Source: Macrostomum hystrix
Taxonomy: Eukaryota; Platyhelminthes; Macrostomidae
Assembly (NCBI GenBank): GCA_950097015.1
Contig: CATNEN010000038.1
Span: 7,128,001-7,192,000 of the forward strand
Direction: 5' to 3'
DNA: 64,000 nt
Made by a program: the position numbers and the translations under genes. Positions within the stretch are counted from its first letter, which is position 1. Each line of letters starts with the position of its first letter. Of the stretch, positions 45,116 to 53,705 are shown one piece after another. The notes under the pieces are model-generated. The model had not been told where the DNA came from. It worked only from the letters and a program-made list of their open reading frames with translations, and did not search any database.

Positions 45116-48100
45116 ATGGCAGCCAACAAGACCGCTGTGATGAGCAAGAAGCGGGCATTCGTTGCCAATGGCGTTTTCCGCGCTGAGCTGGACGAGTTCC
45201 TGAAGCGTGAGCTGGCCGAGGATGGTTACTCTGGCATCGAGCTGCGAGTGACCCCAGCCAAGATTGAGGTGATAGTACTGGCCACCCGCACCCAGAGCGT
45301 GCTGGGCGAGAAGGGACGCAAGGTGCGCGAACTGACGGCGGTGCTGCAGAAGCGATTCGGCTTCGAGGACGGCCAGATTGAGATCTACGCCGAGAAGATG
45401 GCCAACAGGGGCCTGTCAGCTGTGGCTCAGGTGGGTTGCACGGATTCTTATTCGGAACTTCTTTATTCTGTATGAGCTTTCCTTGACGGCTGACCATCAG
45501 GTTGTGATAGCCACCCAAACTCATCACCGTCATCATTCTCTATATTCTTCTGTCGGCTATGATTAGAACACAACTGCTGTTCACATTCGTATTGTTAGTT
45601 TGTGACGATAGCTATTGTTTGATATGAGCCGCCCTTTAAGAATTGTTTTTTGCATTTTGTTTAATTAATGTCTACTACTAAAAGCAGTCTCAGTGCGTAT
45701 TTGTTAACTTTTTATATTGGCTACGATTAAAACACTTTCTGCTGTTCACATTCGTATAGCTTGCAAAAGTATGCCGACAGCAAAAATACTTTTATGAGCC
45801 AATCCAATTATGAAAAATCATTGCGTCACCCCTCCAACATCTTTACTTTGTGTCTAAAACCCTTACAGTCCACCAGGCTGTGGCTAGAATCTTCCCAAAA
45901 CCACAGGCTGTGGCTAGAATCTTCCCAAAACCACAGGCTGTGGCTAGAATCTTCCCAAAGCCACAGGCTGTGGCTAGAATCTTCCCAGACCCCCAGGCTG
46001 TGGCTAGAATCTTCCCAGACCCCAGGCTGTGGCTAGAATCTTCCCAGACCCCCAGGCTGTGGCTAGAATCTTCTCAAACATGAAGATGTCGGCTATGATT
46101 AGAACACAACTGCTGTTCAAATTCGTATTGTTGACTTTGTGACGATGGCAATAGTTCTGTATGAGCCGTCTCTAAAAGTAATTTTCGTTCGCATATATGC
46201 CTTGTTTTTTTTAGGACCCATTCTATCCATCGAGATATATCACATGGGATTTTTTGTTCGGTAGTGGTTGGGGTATGCTGCTCTTGGACCATAATCGGCT
46301 AAATCTTCTACCGGTTATTATCAGTCGGGATTAGACGTTAATTTAAATTTATGCATTAATTATGCTGGCAATGATTAGAACACTTCTGCTGTTCACATTC
46401 GTAACTTGCAAAAGTATGCCGACAGCAATTAACTTTTATGAGCCAATCCAATTATGAAAAATCATTGCGTCACCGCTCCAACATCTTTACTTTGTGTCTA
46501 AAACCCTTACAGACCACCAGGCTGTGGCTAGAATCTTCCCAAAACCACAGGCTGTGGATAGAATCTTCCCAAAGCCACAGGCTGTGGCTAGAATCTTCCC
46601 AAAACCACAGGCTGTGGCTAGAATCTTCCCAGACCCCCAGGCTGTGGCTAGAATCTTCCCAGACCCCCAGGCTGTGGCTAGAATCTTCCCAGACCCCCTG
46701 GCTGTGGCTAGAATCTTCTCAAACATGAAGATGTCGGCTATGATTAGAACACAACTGCTGTTCACATTCGTATTGTTGACTTTGTGACGATAGCAATAGT
46801 TCTGTATGAGCCGTCTCTAAAAGTAATTTTCGTTCGCATATATGCCTTGTTTTTTTTAGGACCCATTCTATCCATCGAGATATATCACATGGGATTTTTT
46901 GTTCGGTAGTGGTTGGGGTATGCTGCTCTTGGACCATAATCGGCTAAATCTTCTACCGGTTATTATCAGTCGGGATTAGACGTTAATTTAAATTTATGCA
47001 TTAATTATGCTGGCAATGATTAGAACACTTCTGCTGTTCACATTCGTAGAGCTTACAAAAGTATGCCGACAGCAATTAACTTTTATGAGCCTGCTTTAAT
47101 GCTTGTTTAAATATTGAAAAAAGAAGCCTTTTTGGGGCGAAATGATGTCGAGACTTGTAAATGTAGAAGTGTTAGATGTTGAAATCTTACCTACTCATTG
47201 TTACTGACCTACTTTGTGACCCACCCGTTATTCCTGACCTGCTTTGTGATCCACCAACCATTCCTGACCTACTTTGTGACCCACCCGCCATTCCTGACCT
47301 ACTATGTGAACCACCCGCCATTCCTGACCTACTTTGTGACCCACCCGCCATTCCTGACCTACCATGTGACCCACCCGCCATTCCTGACCTACTTTGTGAC
47401 CCACCCGCCATTCCTGACGTGCTTTGTGACCCACCCACCATTCACGACCTACTTTGTGACCCACCTGCCATTCCTGACCTACTTTGTGACTCACCCGCCA
47501 TTCCTGACCTGCTTTGTGACCCACCCGCCATTCCTGACCTACTTTGTGACCCACCTGCCATTCCTGACCTACTTTGTGACCCAACCGCCATTCCTGACCT
47601 ACTTTGTGACCCACCTGTCATTCCTGACCTGCTTTGTGACCCACCCGCCATTCTTGACTTACTTTGTGACCCACCTGCCATTCCTGACCTGCTTTGTGAC
47701 CCAATTAGTAATTTTACTATCGCATAAATTTGTGTATGGCTGGGTTCCATCTGGGTTGAATTTTCCATAGGCCGAGTCTCTTCGCTACAAACTCCTGGGC
47801 GGCCTGGCAGTCCGTCGGGCCTGCTACGGTGTGCTGCGCTTCATCATGGAGTCCGGAGCCAAGGGCGCCGAGGTCATTGTCAGCGGCAAGCTGCGAGGTC
47901 AGCGAGCCAAGTCCATGAAGTTCACCGAAGGCTTCATGATTCACAGCGGCGAGCCATCGATCCGATTCATCGACCGGTCTGTGCGACACGTCCAGCTGCG
48001 TCAGGGCGTTCTGGGCATCCAGGTGAGCGTCACGTGACCCACCTAGAGCTTAATAATAAGCACAATACACTATTAGGCATGACCGCTATGATTAAAACCC

Positions 48101-48409
48101 ACCTGCTGTTCACATTCGTAATATTTGTTTATGACGACAACTTTTTGTATTCTATATGAGCCGGTTAGAAAGCTTATTATCTGTCTCACTGTTCTTTTAG
48201 TTTCAAACTAATTAGTTGATAATTTGTTGTCGGTTCTCCAGGTGAAAATCATGCAGAACTGGGAGGCCCCAGCTGGCGGCGGCGCGCCACGCAAGCCCCT
48301 GCCTGATCACGTGACCATCGCCGATCCGAAAGATCAGACTATTCCGGCGCAGCCCTACTCGGAGAACAAGCAGCAGAAGCCGGCGGCCGAGGTCATGGCT
48401 GCAGCCTGA
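45116..48409 (+). CDS. RPS3: 40S ribosomal protein S3 (three exons)
   Basis: Ribosomal protein uS3 of the small subunit, at the mRNA entry channel. Exons 45116-45430, 47771-48022 and 48242-48409, all phase 0, 244 aa (vertebrate RPS3 is 243). The N-terminal part holds the KH domain with [26 protein letters not shown]. The C-terminal domain includes [39 protein letters not shown] and GVLGIQVKIMQ. The tail is Ala-rich. The start is at the [15 protein letters not shown] methionine. An acceptor-like CTTCAG lies about 25 bp upstream and may be a 5' UTR or spliced-leader site. Both introns carry snoRNA-like elements and intron 1 carries three minisatellites. RPS3 introns host snoRNAs (U15) in vertebrates. 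Confidence 0.98.
45554..45631 (+). ncRNA. Box C/D snoRNA-like copy A (type 1)
   Basis: Terminal stem CGGC/GCCG encloses box C-like ATGATTA, the conserved core CTGCTGTTCACATTCGTA, a C'-like GTGACGA and a D-like ATGA. It lies in RPS3 intron 1 on the sense strand. Boxes C and D each differ from consensus (RUGAUGA, CUGA) by one base. Confidence 0.6.
45716..45803 (+). ncRNA. Box C/D snoRNA-like copy B (type 2)
   Basis: Perfect 6-bp terminal stem ATTGGC/GCCAAT around ACGATTA (C-like), CTGCTGTTCACATTCGTA and ATGA (D-like). The 3' half (GTATGCCGACAGCAA then CTTTT) differs from type 1. Confidence 0.6.
45865..46076. repeat. 30-bp minisatellite, first copy
   Basis: Unit CCACAGGCTGTGGCTAGAATC plus TTCCCAAAA (30 bp). 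CCACAGGCTGTGG is a near palindrome. It is in RPS3 intron 1, between snoRNA-like copies B and C, and is part of the ~645-bp duplicated block. Confidence 0.9.
46090..46168 (+). ncRNA. Box C/D snoRNA-like copy C (type 1)
   Basis: CGGC/GCCG stem, ATGATTA, CTGCTGTTCAAATTCGTA (one change from the core), GTGACGA and ATGA. RPS3 intron 1. Confidence 0.6.
46366..46445 (+). ncRNA. Box C/D snoRNA-like copy D (type 2)
   Basis: TGGC/GCCA stem, ATGATTA, CTGCTGTTCACATTCGTA, the type 2 3' half with GTATGCCGACAGCAATTAAC, and ATGA. RPS3 intron 1. Confidence 0.6.
46507..46719. repeat. 30-bp minisatellite, second copy
   Basis: Same unit as 45865-46076, carried in the second copy of the ~645-bp block in RPS3 intron 1. 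A GTGGATAG variant unit and a CCCCCTGG unit distinguish it from the first copy. Confidence 0.9.
46735..46813 (+). ncRNA. Box C/D snoRNA-like copy E (type 1)
   Basis: CGGC/GCCG stem, ATGATTA, intact core CTGCTGTTCACATTCGTA, GTGACGA and ATGA. Nearly identical to copy C because both lie in the duplicated block. Confidence 0.6.
47012..47101 (+). ncRNA. Box C/D snoRNA-like copy F (type 2)
   Basis: GGC/GCC stem, ATGATTA, the core CTGCTGTTCACATTCGTA, GTATGCCGACAGCAATTAAC and ATGA. RPS3 intron 1. Confidence 0.6.
47205..47705. repeat. 30-bp minisatellite near the end of RPS3 intron 1
   Basis: Unit CCTGACCTACTTTGTGACCC plus ACCCGCCATT (30 bp), about 17 copies, ending 65 bp before the exon 2 acceptor. 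Long frames are open on both strands because the period is a multiple of three. Confidence 0.95.
48082..48165 (+). ncRNA. Box C/D snoRNA-like copy G (RPS3 intron 2)
   Basis: ACCG/CGGT stem around ATGATTA, CTGCTGTTCACATTCGTA, C'-like ATGACGA and ATGA. It is the only copy in intron 2. Flanking sequence is unrelated to the intron 1 copies, yet the core is intact, which argues for selection. Confidence 0.65.
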
Positions 48410-48521
48410 GCAGTTTTAGACCTGGCGAATACGAGAAGCTGAGATAGCAAATGAGAGAACCCTTTCAAATGCTCATTGGTGGATACTGAATGCCTGTCTA
48501 TTCATCAAAGCCATTGTTATG

Positions 48522-48527
48522 AATAAA
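48522..48527 (+). terminator. AATAAA polyadenylation signal (RPS3)
   Basis: AATAAA 113 nt after the RPS3 stop codon. Only about 220 bp then separate it from the nucleoporin frame. Confidence 0.6.
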
Positions 48528-48729
48528 GATATTGAGCCCGCTTTGAAACTTGCAGGGCTGAGACACCTGACTCAGGTGTTTCCGTGTTTGCTAGCTTGGA
48601 TATTTTGTCTAGTTTTTTATTTTAAATTAACTTTTGAATAGGAACTATTTCTTTATCTGGTCTTCAAACTTACTGCAACAATTAACTAGTGTAAAATCTT
48701 GCGTTCGATATTCGATTTCCCAATAAAAT

Positions 48730-48744
48730 TCCCTATTTTTCCAG
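48730..48744 (+). promoter_or_regulatory. 3' splice acceptor, possible spliced-leader addition site
   Basis: A pyrimidine tract with TTTTTCCAG ends at 48744, immediately before the nucleoporin frame. No in-frame AUG or convincing upstream coding exon lies between the RPS3 polyadenylation signal and this site. An AUG-ending spliced leader joined here would be in frame. Confidence 0.5.
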
Positions 48745-51700
48745 TTGCGTCGACGCGCCTCAGGCTACTACAGCTTCTCGAAGCGGTCGGCTGCCGCCGG
48801 AGCTGCCGATGCTGCCGGCGGAAGCTCTGATATTTCTGGCCTACTGCCTTCGCCAGCTGCGTCGCCCGTTATCAACAGTCGGCCGACCTCCTCGGTGCTG
48901 ACAAGTCGCCAGCTGCCCGCCCAAGCTGATTTGTCCGTTCCGTCGCCATTTCAGCGTGGACCGCCCGGCCGATGCACCATGCCACTGCCCAGGCCGCACT
49001 ATCAGCGCAGCAACCAGCAGCTGCCGCCGCCGTCAGCCCGATGCCAGCATCAAAGTCCTAATGTTGTAGGTGGGCAGTCGGTTCTTCGCGACGCCGACGA
49101 GCAGACCAGCGTTCTCCGTGCTCTTCGAATCATTGAGACTAGAAAGCGTCGATCCTTGGCTCCGGCGAACGTCTGCGATCGCGATGCCGACGAGACTGCC
49201 GGTGGTGCAGCCGCTGCTGACGATGTAGATGCCGACGCTGAGAATTATTCTGTTGTCGACCTGGAGGCTTCAATGTCGAAGAAGAAGCGGCGACGTGTTA
49301 GTATAGCTGCTTCAGCATCGGCTGCAGCGCTAGACGACATTCTTGGCGATTCCACTATAGGCGCGACCGTTACTGATAATCCGGACTTTCAGGCGACGTC
49401 ATTGCGTGAGGTTCTTGGTGCTGGTCCAATTAAACTTCCGGTTGCTCCGCGGCGGCTGCCTCAGCTTCCGGTCCCACCAACTCTGTTCGAACCGCCTCAT
49501 AAGCAGCAGTCTGAACCGCAAGTGTCAAACATCACTGAGCCGCTTGTGCTGCCATTGCCTGCTACCACTGCCGATTCCCAAATCTCTGCCAGTGGCTATC
49601 ACTATCGCCATCAGCAGAAGCAGCAGCCACCTATATCTGAGATGCTAGTCTCACCGTCACCGTCCTGTGCCTCTCCCGCCGGTTCTACTTCGATGTCGGC
49701 ATCTTCTCGACGCCGCCTACAGCAGCCAACGCGCGTGACAGTGTCAGCTCTGGTCGCTAACCTTGAGCGTTCCAGGCATCGTGACGGCGACTTGCCTGTT
49801 GACGATGCCTCTATCAACGAGTCATCTGCCTCACTGTCTTCGCCGATAGGCCGTCTAGCGGCTGCTCGTCAGGCTCGCGAGCGTGACCGGCTGGCTAAGG
49901 CGAGTCGCCGAGAACGCATCCGTCGTCTACTGACCGAAGATTCTGGTACTCCTACCGGACGAGACAGTCTTGCCATCGCTCCTTCACCAGCAGGCGTCCA
50001 GTCGCCTTCGCTGGCTCCGGGGTTCTCTGGAACAGTTGCATCGCCCATTGTGTCTTTGCTAAGTCAGCCGAATTCTACTGTTGTGTCCAGTGTTGTGACA
50101 GCAGCCAGTCTAACAGGTTCAAATTCAGCCACTCCGGCTTTCATCCTACCTGCCTCCAGTGACAGCTCCGCCTCTTGCACTCCGATTGCTGCTGCGCCTG
50201 TAAAGAACTTGGCAGCTGTTAAAACGCCCGCGACAGATTCCGCTTCTGCCCAAGCAACTAAAAGTGCTTCATCGTTTTGTCAGCTTGCAAGCGCCAACTC
50301 TCAAGCACCTTCGACGTTCGGACACTCGGTTGCATCAAACACACCAACAGCTGCTCCAGTGTTTGGTCACTTAACAACATCCAACACTCAAGCTGCTGCT
50401 CCAGTGTTTGGTCAGTCAACAACATCCGGCTCTTCAGCTGCTGCTCCAGTGTTTGGTCACTCAGCAGCATCCAATACTCCAGCTCCAGTGTTTGGTCAGT
50501 CAGCAGCATCAAACACTCCAGCTCCAGTGTTTGGTCAGTCAGCAGCATCCAACACTCCAGCTCCAGTGTTGGGTCAGTCAGCAGCATCCAACACTACAGC
50601 TGCTGCTCCATTGTTTGGTCAGTCAGCAGCATCCAACACTCCAGCTGCTGCTCCAATGTTTGGTCAGTCAGCAGCATCCAACACTCCAGCTCCAGTGTTT
50701 GGTCAGCCAGCAGCATCCAACACTTCAGCTGCTGCTCCAGTGTTTGGTCAGTCAGCAGCACCTAACACTACAGCTGCTGCTCCAGTGTTTGGTCAGTCAG
50801 CAGCACTTAACACTACAGCTGCTGCTCCATTGTTTGGTCAGTCAGCAGCATCCAACACTCCAGCTGCTGCTCCAATGTTTGGTCAGTCAGCAGCATCCAA
50901 CACTCCAGCTCCAGTGTTTGGTCAGCCAGCAGCATCCAACACTTCAGCTGCTGCTCCAGTGTTTGGTCAGTCAGCAGCACCTAACACTACAGCTGCTGCT
51001 CCAATGTTTGGTCAGTCAGCAGCACCTAACACTACAGCTGCTGCTCCATTGTTTGGTCAGTCAGCAGCATCCAACACTCCAGCTGCTGCTCCAATGTTTG
51101 GTCAGTCAGCAGCATCCAACACTCCAGCTGCTGCTCCAATGTTTGGTCAGTCAGCAGCATCCAACACTCCAGCTGCTGCTCCAATGTTTGGTCAGTCAGC
51201 AGCATCCAACACTCCAGCTCCAGTGTTTAGTCAGTCAGCAGCATCCAACACTCCAGCTCCAGTGTTTGGTCAGTCAGCAGCATCCAACACTCCAGCTTCA
51301 GTGTTTGGTCAGTCAGCAGCATCCAACACTCCAGCTCCAGTGTTTGGTCAGTCAGCAGCATCCAACACTCCAGCTCCAGTGTTTGGTCAGTCAGCAGCAT
51401 CCAACACTCCAGCTCCAGTGTTTGGTCAGTCAACTTCAAGCTCATCGAATGCAGTCGCATTTGGTCAGTCAAATGCTAGTACCAATTCTTCAGCTTTTTG
51501 TTTTGGCAAGAGCGATTCTAGGGACTCGAATGCTACTTCTGCTCCGGTTATGTTCGGCAAATCAGAGCCCACCATGATATCGACAGCTCCAGTTTTCAAC
51601 CAATCAGGATCCACCACATCAACAGCTGTATTTGGCCAATCAGCATCCAGCAAGTCATCCACCGTCTCTGTGTTTGGACAATCTGCTCCCGCCGTGACTA

Positions 51701-52668
51701 CTGCTTCATCGTTAACCTTTGGAAATGGAGTTTCCTCCAATGCATTAGCTGCTAACAAATCTGCTCAACCTGGTTTGAGTGCACCAACCACTGTGTTTGG
51801 TCAGTCTGTCACAAGTTCATCCTCTGCTACATCCTTGTTTGGCCAGTCAGCTTCCAGTCTGTCTTCAGGGACGTTTTCCTTTGGCAAATCTACTACATCG
51901 GAAGCTTCAAATGCTTTAAAGTTATTTGGACAATCTGCTTCTGGTTCATCTACGACTTCACTGTTCGGTCAGCAATCAACCCCGGCAGCTACCACAGGCA
52001 TGTTTGGAAAGGCACCTTCCGCTGCGTCATCTGGTGGTACTCTGTTCGGCCAGTCTCCTGCTGCTACTAGTGCACCTTCCGTGTCTATTTTTGGTCAGTC
52101 TAAAACATCTGCGGGTCCAGTGTTCGGCCAATCAGCTTCTAACACGTCATCGGCCGCTCCAGTGTTCGGCCAATCGGCTTCTAACACGTCATCGGCCGCT
52201 CCAGTGTTCGGCCAATCGGCTTCTAACACGTCAACAGTTTTCGGCCAATCGCAGAGCGGCTCCAGTCAGTCAACCGTGGCCAAACCTGCCCAGTTGTCTA
52301 ACGCTTCTCCCAATCCATTTACGTTCGGCAAATCGGCTTCAAATCCCAGCTTTAGCTTTAGTTCAAGCTCTGCTGCCGATGCTAAAGCGCCGCCTCCTTC
52401 GTCTTCTGGCGCTTCCAGTGGGTTCACCTTTGGCCAGGCTGCTGCATCATCCACGTCATCAGCTGGCTCGCTCTTCAGCTTTGGACAGCAACAACAGCAG
52501 CAGCCGCCGTCCTCGACTACATCAGGCGGCACCACCGGCTTTAACTTTTCTCTTGGCGCGGCAACTGCCGGAGCATCTCCCGCAGCTGCTCAGGCGCCGA
52601 GTTTCAACTTCTCAGCTGGCGGCGACGCAGCCAGGCGAGCTCCGGTGAAGCCTCGAAGGCGGCGCTAA
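48745..52668 (+). CDS. FG-repeat nucleoporin (NUP153/POM121-like)
   Basis: Predicted nuclear-pore component whose phenylalanine-glycine repeats form the permeability barrier and bind transport receptors. The frame runs about 1308 codons from an AG acceptor at 48744. The first codon is TTG, so the start is supplied by another exon or a spliced leader. The first internal ATG (about 48979) would lose conserved-looking RRRASGYYSFSKR. The N-terminal 500 residues are Ser/Ala/Pro-rich with a nuclear-localisation-like SKKKRRRVS. Residues ~540-900 are a coding minisatellite of VFGQSAASNTPA units, followed by more diverse FG and FGQS/FGKS repeats to ~1280. The C-terminus ends FNFS then a basic RRAPVKPRRRR tail, as in NUP153/Nup1-type proteins. 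No zinc fingers or membrane helix were seen, so exact orthology is open. Confidence 0.85.
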   Translation: MRRRASGYYSFSKRSAAAGAADAAGGSSDISGLLPSPAASPVINSRPTSSVLTSRQLPAQADLSVPSPFQRGPPGRCTMPLPRPHYQRSNQQLPPPSARCQHQSPNVVGGQSVLRDADEQTSVLRALRIIETRKRRSLAPANVCDRDADETAGGAAAADDVDADAENYSVVDLEASMSKKKRRRVSIAASASAAALDDILGDSTIGATVTDNPDFQATSLREVLGAGPIKLPVAPRRLPQLPVPPTLFEPPHKQQSEPQVSNITEPLVLPLPATTADSQISASGYHYRHQQKQQPPISEMLVSPSPSCASPAGSTSMSASSRRRLQQPTRVTVSALVANLERSRHRDGDLPVDDASINESSASLSSPIGRLAAARQARERDRLAKASRRERIRRLLTEDSGTPTGRDSLAIAPSPAGVQSPSLAPGFSGTVASPIVSLLSQPNSTVVSSVVTAASLTGSNSATPAFILPASSDSSASCTPIAAAPVKNLAAVKTPATDSASAQATKSASSFCQLASANSQAPSTFGHSVASNTPTAAPVFGHLTTSNTQAAAPVFGQSTTSGSSAAAPVFGHSAASNTPAPVFGQSAASNTPAPVFGQSAASNTPAPVLGQSAASNTTAAAPLFGQSAASNTPAAAPMFGQSAASNTPAPVFGQPAASNTSAAAPVFGQSAAPNTTAAAPVFGQSAALNTTAAAPLFGQSAASNTPAAAPMFGQSAASNTPAPVFGQPAASNTSAAAPVFGQSAAPNTTAAAPMFGQSAAPNTTAAAPLFGQSAASNTPAAAPMFGQSAASNTPAAAPMFGQSAASNTPAAAPMFGQSAASNTPAPVFSQSAASNTPAPVFGQSAASNTPASVFGQSAASNTPAPVFGQSAASNTPAPVFGQSAASNTPAPVFGQSTSSSSNAVAFGQSNASTNSSAFCFGKSDSRDSNATSAPVMFGKSEPTMISTAPVFNQSGSTTSTAVFGQSASSKSSTVSVFGQSAPAVTTASSLTFGNGVSSNALAANKSAQPGLSAPTTVFGQSVTSSSSATSLFGQSASSLSSGTFSFGKSTTSEASNALKLFGQSASGSSTTSLFGQQSTPAATTGMFGKAPSAASSGGTLFGQSPAATSAPSVSIFGQSKTSAGPVFGQSASNTSSAAPVFGQSASNTSSAAPVFGQSASNTSTVFGQSQSGSSQSTVAKPAQLSNASPNPFTFGKSASNPSFSFSSSSAADAKAPPPSSSGASSGFTFGQAAASSTSSAGSLFSFGQQQQQQPPSSTTSGGTTGFNFSLGAATAGASPAAAQAPSFNFSAGGDAARRAPVKPRRRR
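50340..51440 (+). repeat. Coding minisatellite (FG repeats)
   Basis: Units built on CCAGTGTTTGGTCAGTCAGC plus AGCATCCAACACTCCAGCT, 42 bp, with or without an extra GCTGCT (48 bp). Blocks of several units are themselves duplicated (compare 50590-50790 with 50830-51000). All length changes are multiples of three, so the nucleoporin frame is kept. Confidence 0.9.
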
Positions 52669-53705
52669 AAACAAGGCCCGACAGTCGGAACAAGTTAACT
52701 ATGCTATAAACTGGTTCCATTTGCGATCTCTATAATATTATTATGGGTGTGAACCTTTCTTGGAATCCTTGAAAGATTGCAGTGGGATTTTTGTAAGGCC
52801 TAATGTGGGATGACTCAAGTTAAAGCAAAGCATTGGTTTCTGTTTTTTGTCTGATTGTGACCATTTTTTTTATCCAGTTCGCGTGCAGCTTCAAAAAAAT
52901 ACTTGCATTGAAAATAAACAAAAAACGGTTAATTTTTCATTGATATTGTAATATGCCCATATCGACTGTCAGTTATAATGAGTGCTCACATTTATGCAAA
53001 ACGTTGATCCCATTTGTTAATTTTTTGTTTACAATCTGTAATCAATTTTTTTTTCACAAGTCTTAGGTACCAAGCTCAATATATATATATTTGTACGAGT
53101 ACTCGTAGGTGCTAGCCCAGAAACGCCTTTTTGTTAAGTCTCCGAATAAGCAATTAAAAAAGCTATTTTGCCTTTCGCATTGTCCAGTTTATCCCCAAGT
53201 TTTTCTTGTTATTTTGTCAGACTTTTTTCTCTACCCGTTCCATTGTGACCCTTTATAATTTTCTTTCTATCGGTTCTCTATTTTTTCGCTTGTTCCCGAG
53301 TTGCTCCATTGTGTGTTTTACTTCGATTGTCTATCGCGCAAGCTACAAGCCAATACAGGCATTTTTATATTTTACACACCTGATAAATAATTGACACTGC
53401 TGAATGCACCCCCATCCTGAACTGTTGGTCTGGTTTGGATAAAAATCACGAAATTTTAATCGGGACCCTCGAGTGAGGGTCTAATAGTGAGGAGACTAAG
53501 AGTGAAGAACAATTGGGATTGCAATGACTTCATTGTCGATTATTTCATTTAAACTCCGGATACTTTTGGTATTTGAAGAGCGGTTTATAAAATTACATTT
53601 TTGTGCACAAAAATATTCTAAATTTTCTGCTGAACATCTTCAGGACGCCTTCCTATTTTTATAAGGACCTTTGTTTTTTTTATTTCAATCGGAGTAATTT
53701 CAAGG
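52669..53705. other. Nucleoporin 3' flank
   Basis: AATAAA at 52913-52918 is a likely polyadenylation signal for the nucleoporin. The rest, up to the 27-bp array, is AT-rich with no recognised gene. Confidence 0.4.

Noticed and set aside
47176-47770. 183-190 codon repeat proteins in RPS3 intron 1
   Set aside because: 30-bp periodic DNA inside an intron; open in both orientations.
50408-51577. 389-codon LLLQCLVSQQHPT frame overlapping the nucleoporin
   Set aside because: Shadow frame of the FG-repeat minisatellite.
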